From Chlorobiaceae bacterium (GTDB lineage: Bacteria; Bacteroidota; Chlorobiia; Chlorobiales; Chlorobiaceae): 64,000 nucleotides of DNA. Numbering within the stretch: position 1 is the stretch's first letter; every line of letters begins with the position of its first letter. Location: NCBI GenBank assembly GCA_012972835.1, contig JABDHK010000045.1:62001-126000 (forward strand). Direction: 5' to 3'. Made by a program: the position numbers and the translations under genes. Shown here piece by piece: positions 37,562 through 48,112 of the stretch. The notes below the pieces were generated by a model. The model made no database searches and was not told the origin of the DNA. It saw only the letters and a list, made by a program, of their open reading frames with translations.

Positions 37562-39625
37562 ATGTATCACTACCGCCGTCGTTTAACCCGTGAAGTAACC
37601 TTTGGATCCATACAGTTAGGAGGGTATCAGCCAATAAGAGTCGAGTCCATGACCAATACCCACACCATGGATACGGCTGCTACCGTTGAGCAGTGTCGGA
37701 GGCTTTACGAAGCTGGTTGTGAAATTATCAGACTTACCGTTCCGACCGAAAAGGATGCTGAAAATCTCAGGAATATACGTGACCAGCTCCGTTGTGATCG
37801 AATTGATACACCGCTTGTTGCCGATATTCATTTTTCTGCGCGTGCAGCACTCAAGGCTCTTGAATTTGTTGAGAATATCCGTATAAATCCCGGTAACTAT
37901 GCTGCCCGCCAGAAGTTTACAAACAGTGAATATAGTGCAGCCGATTATCTCCAGGAGCTTGAGCACGTCCGGCTTGAATTTATTCAGCTGGTAGAAAAAG
38001 CCCGCCAGTATGGGGTATCAATGAGAATCGGCACAAATCATGGTTCATTATCTGACCGGATTGTGAGCCGCTATGGGAACTCTCCTGAAGGCATGGTTGA
38101 AGCAGCCCTCGAGTTTGCCAGAATCTGTGAAGATACAGGCTATTTCGATATTCTCTTTTCAATGAAATCCTCTAATGTCCGGGTGATGATTCAGGCATAC
38201 CGGCTTCTTGTTCAGAAGGGTGATGCCGAGCTTCACTACCCCTATCCACTTCATCTTGGGGTAACTGAGGCTGGAGATGGTGATGAAGGCCGCGTTAAAT
38301 CGGCTATGGGCATCGGAGCACTCCTTGAAGACGGACTTGGCGATACCATCAGGGTTTCCCTGACCGAGGATCCTGTCAATGAGGTACCTGTCGGTTTTGC
38401 TATTGTTAAAAAGTATAACGACTTTCATCTTGTCAATGGTGACAGGGGGCATATTCCTCTGAAGCACCTTGTTGAAAGCCGTAATCAGAAGGCAATCGAT
38501 ACGCCTCATGCTCAACACCAGCTGCCCTTCAATCCGTTCAGTTATCAGCGACGTGTTTCTTCGCGGATTATGCTTGCTGATCTTCCGGTCGGGGCGGATA
38601 CAGTTCCCAAAGTGGAAACCGAACTTCACGCCTCTCTTAGCAATGGTGATGCGGTTTTTGCAGAGGTTATGAAGAGGATTGCGCCGGAATTGCCTCAGGA
38701 TGCTATTCGTTCTGAGTTTACCTCTGTTCGTGTTAATAATCCGGCAGACCTTGAGCTCCTTGACGATCTGCTTGATAAACTTGGAGAGTCTGCCCGCTTT
38801 ATTGTTGCCTCAACAAGCGATATCTCACTGCTTGTTCCGCTGCTTGATAAAGTTACAAAAGTCCGGCTTGATATTGTTGAAGGTGAACAGCTTGGAAAGG
38901 ATCTTTTCCAGCATCTGGGTAATGATCGGCTTGCAGCCCTGGAGTTATGCTTTATGCATGAACATGCAGGGAACTCAGTACCTGCGGAGGTTCTTGCCCA
39001 TCTTGCAGAAAAACTTCAGAAGCAGGGTGTTCAGCGACTCTTATTTTCGGTTATCACGAATAATGCTGTTTTTGTTTATCGAAGGCTTGTTGAAGCTTTC
39101 AACCGCCGATCGCTCAACTATCCTCTTGTTGTACGTTTCAAGGGAGATACTTCTAACCGTCTTGAAACCCTCATTGAAAATTCAGTCCAGACCGGGACAC
39201 TATTCTGTGATGGTATTGGCGACATGCTGGCACTGTATACCAGGCTGTCTGTGGATGACGAGGTCTCTCTTGCATTCAACATTCTTCAGGGCGCAAGAAT
39301 CAGAATGTCCAAAACAGAGTTTATTTCCTGTCCCGGCTGCGGCAGAACCTATTTTGAGCTGGAAAAGGCAACCGCGAGCATCAAGGAGCGTACCGCCCAT
39401 CTCAAAGGGTTAAAGATAGGAATCATGGGCTGTATAGTTAATGGCCCCGGAGAGATGGCGGATGCAGATTTTGGTTACGTCGGTGCAGGAAAAAATAGAA
39501 TAAGTCTCTATGTCGGTCGGGAGTGTGTGGAGGAAAATATTTCAGAACTGGAGGCAGTAAACCGTCTCATAGCTCTCATAAAAGAGCGCGGAAAGTGGGT
39601 TGATCAGGTTAAAGCAACGATATAG
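37562..39625 (+). CDS. ispG: 4-hydroxy-3-methylbut-2-enyl diphosphate synthase, long form
   Basis: A [4Fe-4S] enzyme of the MEP isoprenoid pathway. The 687-aa length exceeds the 370-400 aa of E. coli IspG and matches the plant/Chlamydia-type long form with an extra domain inserted at about residues 280-570. The TIM barrel starts with VESMTNTHTMDTAATVEQ and has VADIHFSARAAL and RINPGN. The C-terminal cluster domain has SCPGCGRTYFE and GIMGCIVNGPGEM, supplying the three cysteines. It feeds carotenoid, chlorophyll-tail and quinone synthesis. The start lies 26 bp after the FtsB-like gene. Confidence 0.95.
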   Translation: MYHYRRRLTREVTFGSIQLGGYQPIRVESMTNTHTMDTAATVEQCRRLYEAGCEIIRLTVPTEKDAENLRNIRDQLRCDRIDTPLVADIHFSARAALKALEFVENIRINPGNYAARQKFTNSEYSAADYLQELEHVRLEFIQLVEKARQYGVSMRIGTNHGSLSDRIVSRYGNSPEGMVEAALEFARICEDTGYFDILFSMKSSNVRVMIQAYRLLVQKGDAELHYPYPLHLGVTEAGDGDEGRVKSAMGIGALLEDGLGDTIRVSLTEDPVNEVPVGFAIVKKYNDFHLVNGDRGHIPLKHLVESRNQKAIDTPHAQHQLPFNPFSYQRRVSSRIMLADLPVGADTVPKVETELHASLSNGDAVFAEVMKRIAPELPQDAIRSEFTSVRVNNPADLELLDDLLDKLGESARFIVASTSDISLLVPLLDKVTKVRLDIVEGEQLGKDLFQHLGNDRLAALELCFMHEHAGNSVPAEVLAHLAEKLQKQGVQRLLFSVITNNAVFVYRRLVEAFNRRSLNYPLVVRFKGDTSNRLETLIENSVQTGTLFCDGIGDMLALYTRLSVDDEVSLAFNILQGARIRMSKTEFISCPGCGRTYFELEKATASIKERTAHLKGLKIGIMGCIVNGPGEMADADFGYVGAGKNRISLYVGRECVEENISELEAVNRLIALIKERGKWVDQVKATI

Positions 39626-39661
39626 TATTTTACCATTATAATCTTGTTCTTTTAAGATCGT

Positions 39662-40438
39662 ATGTTATTTACCTTGATAACCGGGGCTTCTATGGGAATT
39701 GGCGAAGCCTTTGCCAGGGAATTTGCCCATAGCGGTCGCAACCTTGTACTTGTTGCGCGCTCGGGTGAGAAATTGCACTCTCTGGCTGAAGAGCTTCAAG
39801 AGGAGTATAGCATTGAGGTGGAGATTTGTGTTGAGGATCTGAGTGATGCTGAAAGTCCAGGTCGCATTTATGAGTTCTGCTCTCGCAAAAAAGCATCTGT
39901 TGATCTCCTGGTCAATTGTGCTGGATTGTCCTGTGCAGGCGATTTTGCAGAAATGCCGAGCGAAAAGCTTCATGACATTATTATGATCAATGTCATGGCA
40001 ATGGCCAGGCTTACTCGTTTATTTCTTTCCGACATGGTTTCAAGGAATAAAGGGGGGATTATCAATGTTGCCTCTCTCGGTGGTCTTCAGGGTGTTCCCG
40101 GTCTTGGACTCTATTCAGCAACAAAGTCATTTATGATAACGCTTACCGAGGCCCTTCATGTAGAACTGAGCGGAACCGATGTACAGGTTGTCGCTCTCTG
40201 TCCTGGCTTTATCGATACAGGCTTTTATAAGCATGCTGGCCACAATGCAGCTAATATCCGTTTGCCAATGTCGGGAACTGAAGTTGTCATCAAAGCAGCC
40301 ATCAAAGGCTTGAAGCAAAACCGTATACGGATATTTCCCACAGTGATGGACAGTGTGCTGGCTTTTTCACAAAGGCTGGTTACAAGAAGGATCGTCATAA
40401 GACTGGCAGGTTTTTTCGCTGCCGTAAGAGATTATTAA
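39662..40438 (+). CDS. Short-chain dehydrogenase/reductase
   Basis: A 258-aa classical SDR. The nucleotide motif TGASMGIG is at residues 7-14, the Arg of LVARSGEKL suggests NADPH preference, NCAG follows, then the catalytic Ser in NVASLGG and YSATK (Tyr-x3-Lys, about 157-161). The sequence PGFIDTGFY is typical of the DltE/YqjQ-like group that acts on lipid-like substrates. Substrate unknown. It is 36 bp after ispG. Confidence 0.88.
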   Translation: MLFTLITGASMGIGEAFAREFAHSGRNLVLVARSGEKLHSLAEELQEEYSIEVEICVEDLSDAESPGRIYEFCSRKKASVDLLVNCAGLSCAGDFAEMPSEKLHDIIMINVMAMARLTRLFLSDMVSRNKGGIINVASLGGLQGVPGLGLYSATKSFMITLTEALHVELSGTDVQVVALCPGFIDTGFYKHAGHNAANIRLPMSGTEVVIKAAIKGLKQNRIRIFPTVMDSVLAFSQRLVTRRIVIRLAGFFAAVRDY

Positions 40439-40513
40439 TATAATAATCCTTTTTTTCTTTGTATTTTAAACAACTGTCATTATATTACCAGCCCTGTTTT
40501 TTGAGTGTGAGCC

Positions 40514-40586
40514 GCTGGTGTAGCTCAATTGGTAGAGCAGCTGATTTGTAATCAGCAGGTTGCGGGTTCGAGTCCCATCACCAGCT
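40514..40586 (+). tRNA. tRNA-Thr (anticodon TGT)
   Basis: Acceptor GCTGGTG/CACCAGC, D-stem GCTC/GAGC, anticodon stem GCTGA/TCAGC with loop TTTGTAA (anticodon TGT), T-loop TTCGAGT. The T-stem GCGGG/CCCAT has a C-A mismatch at the second pair and a G-U at the first. CCA is not encoded. Confidence 0.94.
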
Positions 40587-40597
40587 CTGAAAATCAA

Positions 40598-40679
40598 GGG
40601 TAGGTAGCGAAGTGGTTAAACGCAACAGACTGTAAATCTGTCGACTATGTCTTCGGAGGTTCGAATCCTCCCCTACCCA
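40598..40679 (+). tRNA. tRNA-Tyr (anticodon GTA)
   Basis: An 82-nt class II tRNA: acceptor GGGTAGG/CCTACCC, anticodon stem ACAGA/TCTGT with loop CTGTAAA (anticodon GTA), a long variable arm, and T-loop TTCGAAT. It lies 11 bp after tRNA-Thr. Confidence 0.95.
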
Positions 40680-40699
40680 CAGTTTTTTTTGCGTGTCAG

Positions 40700-40772
<73 letters not shown>

Positions 40773-40796
40773 CGGGTTTTGGTGGTTTTGTTTGAT

Positions 40797-40869
40797 ACGT
40801 CAGTAGCTTAATTGGTAGAGCAGCGGTCTCCAAAACCGCAGGTTGGGGGTTCGATTCCCTCCTGACGTG
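40797..40869 (+). tRNA. tRNA-Trp (anticodon CCA)
   Basis: Acceptor ACGTCAG/CTGACGT, D-stem GCTT/GAGC, anticodon stem GCGGT/ACCGC with loop CTCCAAA (anticodon CCA), T-loop TTCGATT. It is 50 bp before secE, a common placement. Confidence 0.95.
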
Positions 40870-40919
40870 CATGCAGAAAAGCGGGTTCACTGTAGTTTAT
40901 TTATTTCAGGCTTGTATTC

Positions 40920-41111
40920 ATGAATAAATATTTCGGCAAAGCAAATCAATATTACCGTGATGTTATCGGTGAGATGCGGAAAGTTGTCTGGCCGAGCAGG
41001 GAAGAGATCAAGGACTTGACGATTGTTGTTTTGACGGTTTCGGGTATTCTTGCCTTGTTTACGTTTCTTGTCGACTGGGTCATAAATTTTGTTATGGGTA
41101 AGTTATTGTAA
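40920..41111 (+). CDS. secE: Preprotein translocase subunit SecE
   Basis: A 63-aa single-helix form of SecE. The amphipathic cytoplasmic helix (GEMRKVVWPSREEIKDLT, about 18-35) with the conserved WPSREE precedes one transmembrane helix (about 38-60). It stabilises SecY in the translocon. Position before nusG is the classic arrangement. Confidence 0.94.
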   Translation: MNKYFGKANQYYRDVIGEMRKVVWPSREEIKDLTIVVLTVSGILALFTFLVDWVINFVMGKLL

Positions 41112-41134
41112 GAAACAGTGTTAAGGTGAATTGA

Positions 41135-41710
41135 ATGAGCGCGAAGAAAAAAGAAATTGATATTGAGGGTGTTCCGGTCGCACGCTGGTATGCGCTCAGG
41201 ATTTATTCAGGCCATGAGCGCAAGGTTAAGGAGTCGATTGAGGCTGATGTTGTTCGTTGTGGTCTTGAGAGCAAGATATTGCAGATTTATGTTCCCTATG
41301 AGCGTTTTGTTGAGGTTAAAAACGGCAAAAAAAGAAGTTTAACCAAGAATGCCTTTCCTGGTTATGTTCTTATCGAAGCTGTCCTGGACAAGCAGACAAG
41401 AAATCTTATACTCGACATTCCCTCAGTCATGGGTTTTCTTGGTGTCGATGATGTTCCTACCCCACTGAGACCGGATGAGGTTGAAAAGATTCTGGAGCCG
41501 GATAACGCTATAGAGCATCGTTCAATTATTGAGTCGCCGTTCAAAATTGGTGATTCTGTCAAGGTTATTGACGGTCCATTCAGTTCGTTGACCGGTGTTG
41601 TTCATGAAGTATGTACCGAAAGGATGAAGGTTAAGGTTATGATAAGCTTTTTTGGTCGCAGTACGCCGACCGAGCTTGATTTTTCACAGGTTAAGTCAGT
41701 TTCCCAATAA
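41135..41710 (+). CDS. nusG: Transcription termination/antitermination factor NusG
   Basis: A 191-aa protein with the NGN domain (RWYALRIYSGHERKVKESIE at about 12-31, then KNAFPGYVLIE) and a C-terminal KOW domain (FKIGDSVKVIDGPFSSLTGVV, about 138-158). It binds RNA polymerase and couples it to Rho or ribosomes. It is 23 bp after secE. Confidence 0.96.
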   Translation: MSAKKKEIDIEGVPVARWYALRIYSGHERKVKESIEADVVRCGLESKILQIYVPYERFVEVKNGKKRSLTKNAFPGYVLIEAVLDKQTRNLILDIPSVMGFLGVDDVPTPLRPDEVEKILEPDNAIEHRSIIESPFKIGDSVKVIDGPFSSLTGVVHEVCTERMKVKVMISFFGRSTPTELDFSQVKSVSQ

Positions 41711-41752
41711 TGAGGGCTTAAGTAATTTTAAGCTTCTGAATAGAAATAGTTT

Positions 41753-42178
41753 ATGGCAAAAAAGGTAATCGGTTTTATCAAGCTTCAGATCCCAGCTGGT
41801 GCAGCAAACCCTGCTCCTCCTGTAGGTCCCGCCCTTGGCCAGAAAGGTGTCAATATCATGGAGTTTTGCAAGCAGTTCAATGCAAAAACCCAGTCTGAAT
41901 CAGGGATGATTATTCCGGTAGTTATTACCGTTTTCTCTGACAAGTCATTCACCTTTATTACAAAAACTCCTCCGGCGGCAGTTCTTCTCCTGAAAGAGGC
42001 GAATATCAAGAAAGGTTCCGGCGAGCCGAACCGTAACAAGGTTGGTTCCGTAACCCGTGAGCAGGTGCGCAAGATAGCTGAACTGAAAATGCCCGATCTT
42101 AATGCTTTCAATATCAAGGGAGCTGAAGAGATGGTTATGGGTACTGCAAGAAGTATGGGGATTGCAGTTCAGGATTAA
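41753..42178 (+). CDS. rplK: 50S ribosomal protein L11
   Basis: A 141-aa L11 with the GTPase-centre N-terminal domain ([27 protein letters not shown], note the [16 protein letters not shown] signature) and the rRNA-binding C-terminal domain ([22 protein letters not shown]). It begins the rplKAJL group. Confidence 0.97.
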   Translation: MAKKVIGFIKLQIPAGAANPAPPVGPALGQKGVNIMEFCKQFNAKTQSESGMIIPVVITVFSDKSFTFITKTPPAAVLLLKEANIKKGSGEPNRNKVGSVTREQVRKIAELKMPDLNAFNIKGAEEMVMGTARSMGIAVQD

Positions 42179-42252
42179 GATCAGGTTGTAATGGTTGTAT
42201 GCTGTGGGAGGCTGAAAAGCCGCTTTTTTAACCACTTTTATAAAAGAAAATA

Positions 42253-42942
42253 ATGGCTGGAAAAAAATACAGAAATGCTGCGCTGAAAATTGATCGTTTT
42301 CATGAATACGATCTGGTTGATGCAGTGGAGAAAATCAGGGAGATTACTGAGGCAAAATTTGATGCAACGGTCGAAATCGCTGTAAGGCTTGGGGTTGATC
42401 CCCGGCATGCAGACCAGGTTGTCCGTGGTACAGTGATGTTGCCGCACGGGACAGGCAAAACCGTCTCTGTGCTCGTTGTCTGCAAAGAGGCAAAGGCTGA
42501 GGAAGCACGTGAAGCTGGTGCCGATATGGTTGGCTTTGAGGAGTATATCGAAAAAATCCAGGAAGGATGGACAGGTGTTGATGTTATTATTGCAACTCCT
42601 GATGTTATGGGTCAGCTTGGCAAGGTTGCAAAAATTCTTGGACCTCGCGGTTTAATGCCTAATCCGAAATCCGGAACGGTGACGATGGATGTGGCCAAGG
42701 CTGTTAAGGAGGTCAAAGCTGGTAAAATTGAGTTCAGGGTTGATAAAGCCGGAAATGTTCATGCACCTGTCGGCAAGGTTTCGTTTCAGCCTGATCAGCT
42801 GGTTGCCAATATTGGAAGCTTCCTCAAGGAGGTTGTTCGCTTAAAACCATCGGCAGCCAAGGGTCAGTATGTGCAGGGTATTGCGCTTTCAAGCACGATG
42901 TCCCCAAGCGTGAAGGTTAAAATGGAAAAATTTGTCGCCTAA
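42253..42942 (+). CDS. rplA: 50S ribosomal protein L1
   Basis: A 229-aa L1 of the ribosomal stalk. It has [32 protein letters not shown]-type sequence at about residues 35-70 and the signature [15 protein letters not shown] (about 130). In other bacteria L1 autoregulates the rplKA mRNA; no such site is confidently visible here. Confidence 0.97.
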   Translation: MAGKKYRNAALKIDRFHEYDLVDAVEKIREITEAKFDATVEIAVRLGVDPRHADQVVRGTVMLPHGTGKTVSVLVVCKEAKAEEAREAGADMVGFEEYIEKIQEGWTGVDVIIATPDVMGQLGKVAKILGPRGLMPNPKSGTVTMDVAKAVKEVKAGKIEFRVDKAGNVHAPVGKVSFQPDQLVANIGSFLKEVVRLKPSAAKGQYVQGIALSSTMSPSVKVKMEKFVA

Positions 42943-42960
42943 TAAAAACGGTTTATAACG

Positions 42961-43479
42961 ATGAAGCGAGATACAAAAGAGCAGATCGTTCAGGAAGTTG
43001 CTGAAAAGATCAATAAGTCACAGGGTATATATCTGACGGAATTCCAGGGATTGAGTGTCGCTAAAATGGCAGAGCTTCGTCGGGAGTTTAGAAACGTAGG
43101 AGTTGAGTATCGTGTTGTAAAAAACACGCTCATTAAAAAAGCTCTGAAAGAGCTTGGAGCTGCTGACAAGCTTGCACCAGGCCTTAAAGGAACCACAGCA
43201 CTTGCATTTGGATTTGATGATCCAACAGCTCCGGCAAAGGTTATCAAAAAGTTCTGCAAAAACAATGAAGCGCTGAAGTTCAAGATGGCGGCAATCGACG
43301 GTGTCGTTTTTGGTCCCGACTCGCTTCCGATGCTTTCTGAAATGCTCACCAAGAAGGAAAATATTGCCCGTACTGCTGGTCTGATCAACAGTCTGGTAAG
43401 TTCTGTTCCGATGGTGGTCAATGCTGTTATGAGAAATCTTGTCTATGCTCTTGATCAGGTAGCCAAGCAAAAGCAGTAG
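42961..43479 (+). CDS. rplJ: 50S ribosomal protein L10
   Basis: A 172-aa L10 that anchors L7/L12 to the stalk. The N-terminal domain (YLTEFQGLSVAKMAELRREFR, VVKNTLIKKAL) and the C-terminal helix for L12 binding are present. It follows rplA by 18 bp, so no long L10 leader exists between them. Confidence 0.96.
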   Translation: MKRDTKEQIVQEVAEKINKSQGIYLTEFQGLSVAKMAELRREFRNVGVEYRVVKNTLIKKALKELGAADKLAPGLKGTTALAFGFDDPTAPAKVIKKFCKNNEALKFKMAAIDGVVFGPDSLPMLSEMLTKKENIARTAGLINSLVSSVPMVVNAVMRNLVYALDQVAKQKQ

Positions 43480-43554
43480 CAGTAGGATATACGAAACTAT
43501 TACGCACTCAACAAATTATTATAATAGTAAATTACTAAACAAGAGAGGGGAATA

Positions 43555-43926
43555 ATGTCTATCGAAACACTTGTAGAAGAGATTGGTAAGTTGACTCTTA
43601 CAGAGGCTTCCGAATTGGTGAAGGCTCTTGAAGAGAAGTTTGGTGTCAGTGCAGCTCCTGCTGTAGTTGCAGGTCCTGCAGCTGCAGCTGCTGAAGTTGT
43701 TGTACAGGAAGAGCAGACTGAGTTTGATGTTATATTGACCGCCGCAGGCGAAAGCAAAATCAATGTAATCAAGGCTGTTCGTGCCATTACCGGTCTTGGT
43801 TTGAAAGAGGCCAAGGATCTTGTCGATGGTGCTCCAAAGACTGTGAAGGAAGCCATTTCCAAGGACGAGGCAGAAAAGATTGCCAAAGAACTGAAAGACG
43901 CGGGTGCATCAGTAGAGTTGAAGTGA
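43555..43926 (+). CDS. rplL: 50S ribosomal protein L7/L12
   Basis: A 123-aa acidic stalk protein. The N-terminal dimerisation part is joined by an Ala-rich hinge (about 38-58) to the C-terminal factor-binding domain with [29 protein letters not shown] ribosome-binding region lies just upstream, fitting its high copy number. Confidence 0.97.
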   Translation: MSIETLVEEIGKLTLTEASELVKALEEKFGVSAAPAVVAGPAAAAAEVVVQEEQTEFDVILTAAGESKINVIKAVRAITGLGLKEAKDLVDGAPKTVKEAISKDEAEKIAKELKDAGASVELK

Positions 43927-43952
43927 TCTTTGAAAAGAGTCATTACTATAGC

Positions 43953-43983
43953 AAGCTCCGTTTCCATTTTGAGACGGAGCTTT
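43953..43983 (+). terminator. Stem-loop between rplL and rpoB (likely attenuator)
   Basis: AAGCTCCGTTTC pairs with GAGACGGAGCTT (one G-U) around a 6-nt loop, followed by a moderate T-rich stretch. Such a structure between rplL and rpoB in other bacteria lets most transcripts stop after L7/L12; the same role is inferred here. Confidence 0.8.
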
Positions 43984-44136
43984 GTCTGTTTGTGTAAGTA
44001 CAGTTTTGATGATAGTTTCTGTGATGATACGATTAAAGTTCAGTCGGATATTTTTGTGAACCGGCAAAGTTTCTGTGGATCTTTGTAAGAACTTAATCTG
44101 TAAGTAATTCATGCAATTGATAAAAGCGAGGTGCAT

Positions 44137-47100
44137 GTGAAAGTGGCTGATGCAAAAACACCGTGTATTGACTTTTCAAAAATTCAAAGTGTTATAGAAC
44201 CTCCCGACTTATTAAAAGTTCAGTTAGATTCATTCCATAATTTTATACAGGATAGCGTTCCTCTTGCCAAGAGAAAAGATCAGGGTCTTGAGAGGGTATT
44301 ACGCGGCGCATTTCCGATTACCGATACCAGAGGCCTCTATCTGCTCGAGTATATCACCTATAGCTTTGATAAACCGAAATATACTGTCGAAGATTGTATT
44401 GAGCGGGGTCTGACCTATGATGTCTCTCTGAAAGTCAAGCTCAAGCTTTCATACAAGGATGAGGCCGATGAGACCGACTGGAAAGAGACCATTCAGCAGG
44501 ATGTCTATCTTGGCAGGATTCCTTATATGACGGAACGCGGTACCTTTATTGTCAATGGTGCCGAGAGGGTTGTTGTAGCGCAGCTTCACCGATCACCAGG
44601 GGTGGTGTTCAGTGAAGCTATTCATCCGAACGGCAAGAAAATGTATTCGGCTAAAATTGTTCCTACCAGAGGTTCATGGATTGAGTTCCAGACCGATATC
44701 AACAATCAGATTTTTGTTTATATCGATCAGAAAAAGAATTTTCTGGTCAGTGCGCTTCTGCGTGCCATAGGATTTGCGAGGGATGAGGATATACTTGGTC
44801 TCTTCGACCTCGTTGAGGAGGTATCACTGAAATCAACGAAAAAGGAACAGCTTGTTGGACAGTATCTTGCTTCAGATATTGTTGATATGCAGACTGGTGA
44901 AGTTGTCAGTGCAAGAACGGCAATTACTGAAGATATTTTTGAACAGATTCTTGCTGCGGGCTACAAAAGCATCAAGGTAATGAAGACATACTCCGGCAGC
45001 GATAAAGGGCCGGACAAATCGATCATAATCAACACCATTCTTAATGATCATTCAGCGACCGAAGAAGAGGCGCTTGAAATTGTCTATGAAGAGCTCAGAG
45101 CTAATGAAGCTCCCGATATCGATGCGGCGAGAAGTTTCCTTGAGCGAACTTTTTTCAACCAGAAAAAATATGATCTTGGTGAGGTTGGCCGTTACAGGAT
45201 CAAGAAAAAACTGAGCAAAGAGTTTGATGATCTGAATGAATATCTTGCTGGAAAGCCTGAGCTTAAGCAGCTTTCTGATACCATTTACGAAAAAATACTT
45301 CAGACTATTCAATCTTTTTCTGACGAGCCTACAGGTGAAGATATTCTGGTTCTGACACATTACGATATTATCTCTGTTATTTATTATCTGATCAAACTGG
45401 TCAATGGACTGGCTGAAGTTGATGATGTCGATCATTTAGCGAACCGCCGTGTACGCTCTGTGGGTGAACAGCTTGCCGCCCAGTTTGTTATAGGACTGGC
45501 CCGTATGGGCAAGAATGTCCGTGAAAAGCTCAACTCAAGAGATTCTGATAAAATCGCTCCAGCTGATCTTATCAATGCAAGGACAGTGTCGAGCGTTGTA
45601 TCAAGCTTCTTTGCAACAAGCCAGCTCTCACAGTTTATGGACCAGACCAACCCTCTGGCTGAAATGACCAATAAGAGAAGGGTTTCTGCCCTTGGACCGG
45701 GTGGTCTTACCAGAGAGCGTGCAGGTTTCGAAGTTCGTGACGTTCACTATACCCACTATGGCAGGCTCTGCCCGATTGAAACTCCTGAAGGCCCGAATAT
45801 CGGTCTTATCTCATCGCTTTCAGTCTATGCGGAAATCAACGACAAAGGCTTTATCCAGACACCATACCGGGTGGTCGACAAAGGCCAGGTGACCGATACC
45901 GTGCTGATGCTTTCGGCAGAAGACGAAGAAAACAAAATTACTGTACCAGTCAGTGTTCCTCTCGATGAGAATAATAAAATAGCTGTTGAGACTGTTCAGG
46001 CTCGTACAAAGGGTGACTATCCGGTAGTCGCTGCAGAGGACGTTAATTTCATGGACGTTTCACCTGTACAGATTGTCAGTGCTGCAGCAGCATTAATTCC
46101 TTTTCTTGAGCATGATGATGGTAACCGCGCACTTATGGGTGCCAACATGCAGCGCCAGGCGGTTCCACTCCTAACCTCTGAAGCACCCGTCGTTGGAACC
46201 GGTATGGAGGCAAAGGTTGCCAGAGATTCACGTTCAGTCATTATGGCTGAAGGTCCAGGAGTGATTGAAGATGTGACGGCGGAGTATATCCAGGTTCGTT
46301 ACGATCTTGACCCTGATAATAACGTCCTTTCGATGCTTGATCCAGACGAAGGCCTGAAAACCTATAAGCTGATAAAGTTCAAGCGCTCAAACCAGGATAC
46401 CTGCATTTCACAGAAACCTCTGGTGCATATCGGTCAGCGAGTTGAAAAAGGCTCAATTCTCGCCGACAGCTCATCGACAGATAATGGAGAGCTTGCGCTC
46501 GGAAAAAATGTTCTTGTAGCATTCATGCCATGGCGAGGCTATAACTTTGAAGATGCTATCATTCTCAGCGAACGGCTGGTCTATGATGATGTCTTTACCT
46601 CAATTCATATTCACGAATTTGAGGCAAATGTACGTGATACCAAACGAGGCGAAGAGCAGTTTACCCGCGACATCTATAATGTCAGTGAGGAGGCGCTTAG
46701 AAACCTTGATGAAAACGGTATTGTGCGCAATGGTGCTGAAGTCAAGGAGAGGGATATTCTTGTCGGAAAAATAACACCAAAAGGAGAGAGCGATCCGACG
46801 CCGGAGGAAAAACTGCTTAGAGCGATTTTCGGCGACAAATCAAGTGATGTTAAAGATGCTTCAATGCATGTTCCTGCCGGAATGAAAGGAATAGTCATCA
46901 AGACAAAACTTTTCAGTCGCAAGAAGAAGGTTGGCATGGACTCTAAGGAAAAGATTGAAGTTGTCGACAAGAAATACGACTATAAAGAGTACGATTTGAG
47001 AAAGCGCTTTGCCGCCTGGGTTAAACAGCTGCTTGAGGGCAAGATTTCAACAGGTATCTATAATGACAAAGGCAAACAGCTGATACCCGAAGGTACTCCC

Positions 47101-48042
47101 TACGACGCTGCCTTGTTAGCGAGATTCAGTGCTATGCCATTTCTTGAATCAATTGATTTTACAAAAGGTGTGAGTGACGCTCCTAAGGTTAATGACAATG
47201 TTATTCGCCTTGTCAAGGAGTTTCGTTTCAAGCTGAAAGATCTCTCGGATGAGCGTGACAACGAAAAATACAAGATCAATGTTGGTGATGAACTTCCTCC
47301 TGGTATCGAAGAGCTTGCCAAGGTATATATTGCCCAGAAAAGGAAAATTCAGGTTGGCGACAAGATGGCAGGCCGTCATGGTAACAAGGGCGTTGTAGGC
47401 AAGATTCTGCCGATTGAGGATATGCCGTTCATGGAAAATGGCACCCCGGTTGATATTGTTCTTAACCCGCTTGGTGTACCGAGTCGTATGAATATTGGTC
47501 AGCTTTATGAGACATCACTCGGCTGGGCAGCAAAAAAACTTGGTGTCAAGTTTAAAACACCTATTTTTAATGGCGCCACCTATCAGGAAGTACAGCATGA
47601 ACTTGAAAGGGCCGGTCTTCCTGCACATGGTAAGGTCAGTCTTTTTGATGGTCGTACTGGTGAGCGGTTTGATGATGAAGTTACCATAGGTTATATCTAC
47701 ATGCTCAAGTTGAGTCATCTTGTTGATGACAAGATTCATGCCCGTTCTACTGGTCCATACTCGCTGATAACTCAGCAGCCCCTCGGTGGTAAAGCACAGT
47801 TTGGCGGTCAGAGGTTTGGAGAGATGGAAGTGTGGGCTCTTGAGGCATACGGAGCAGCTAATATCTTACGTGAAATGCTTACGGTTAAGTCCGATGATGT
47901 CATAGGTCGGAACAAAACCTATGAGGCAATTGTTAAAGGCCAGAACTTGCCGGAACCGGGTATACCCGAATCCTTTAATGTTCTTATAAGGGAGCTGCAA
48001 GGGCTTGGTCTTGAGATTCGTATTGACGACAGGGTTCCTTAG
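44137..48042 (+). CDS. rpoB: DNA-directed RNA polymerase subunit beta
   Basis: The catalytic beta subunit, about 1301 aa. Recognisable parts are the rifampicin region ([68 protein letters not shown] region, about 485-560), the [10 protein letters not shown] segment and the C-terminal [28 protein letters not shown]. Two GTG codons compete: GTG 44137 has a GAGGT at 44128-44132 at proper spacing, while GTG 44131 overlaps that site. rpoC follows by about 70 bp. Confidence 0.97.
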   Translation: MKVADAKTPCIDFSKIQSVIEPPDLLKVQLDSFHNFIQDSVPLAKRKDQGLERVLRGAFPITDTRGLYLLEYITYSFDKPKYTVEDCIERGLTYDVSLKVKLKLSYKDEADETDWKETIQQDVYLGRIPYMTERGTFIVNGAERVVVAQLHRSPGVVFSEAIHPNGKKMYSAKIVPTRGSWIEFQTDINNQIFVYIDQKKNFLVSALLRAIGFARDEDILGLFDLVEEVSLKSTKKEQLVGQYLASDIVDMQTGEVVSARTAITEDIFEQILAAGYKSIKVMKTYSGSDKGPDKSIIINTILNDHSATEEEALEIVYEELRANEAPDIDAARSFLERTFFNQKKYDLGEVGRYRIKKKLSKEFDDLNEYLAGKPELKQLSDTIYEKILQTIQSFSDEPTGEDILVLTHYDIISVIYYLIKLVNGLAEVDDVDHLANRRVRSVGEQLAAQFVIGLARMGKNVREKLNSRDSDKIAPADLINARTVSSVVSSFFATSQLSQFMDQTNPLAEMTNKRRVSALGPGGLTRERAGFEVRDVHYTHYGRLCPIETPEGPNIGLISSLSVYAEINDKGFIQTPYRVVDKGQVTDTVLMLSAEDEENKITVPVSVPLDENNKIAVETVQARTKGDYPVVAAEDVNFMDVSPVQIVSAAAALIPFLEHDDGNRALMGANMQRQAVPLLTSEAPVVGTGMEAKVARDSRSVIMAEGPGVIEDVTAEYIQVRYDLDPDNNVLSMLDPDEGLKTYKLIKFKRSNQDTCISQKPLVHIGQRVEKGSILADSSSTDNGELALGKNVLVAFMPWRGYNFEDAIILSERLVYDDVFTSIHIHEFEANVRDTKRGEEQFTRDIYNVSEEALRNLDENGIVRNGAEVKERDILVGKITPKGESDPTPEEKLLRAIFGDKSSDVKDASMHVPAGMKGIVIKTKLFSRKKKVGMDSKEKIEVVDKKYDYKEYDLRKRFAAWVKQLLEGKISTGIYNDKGKQLIPEGTPYDAALLARFSAMPFLESIDFTKGVSDAPKVNDNVIRLVKEFRFKLKDLSDERDNEKYKINVGDELPPGIEELAKVYIAQKRKIQVGDKMAGRHGNKGVVGKILPIEDMPFMENGTPVDIVLNPLGVPSRMNIGQLYETSLGWAAKKLGVKFKTPIFNGATYQEVQHELERAGLPAHGKVSLFDGRTGERFDDEVTIGYIYMLKLSHLVDDKIHARSTGPYSLITQQPLGGKAQFGGQRFGEMEVWALEAYGAANILREMLTVKSDDVIGRNKTYEAIVKGQNLPEPGIPESFNVLIRELQGLGLEIRIDDRVP

Positions 48043-48112
48043 TAATGTGTTAATAAGCGTTTACATCATTAACGGACATTAAACAGAGTCGTTTAACAAG
48101 AGGATATTGACT

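Noticed and set aside
38679-39413. 244-codon frame inside ispG in another phase
   Set aside because: Shadow of the real ispG frame, whose motifs are intact throughout.
42190-42230. Weak GGCT-GAAA-AGCC hairpin with T-run between rplK and rplA
   Set aside because: The stem is only four pairs with a mismatch beyond; too weak to call a terminator or L1 site.
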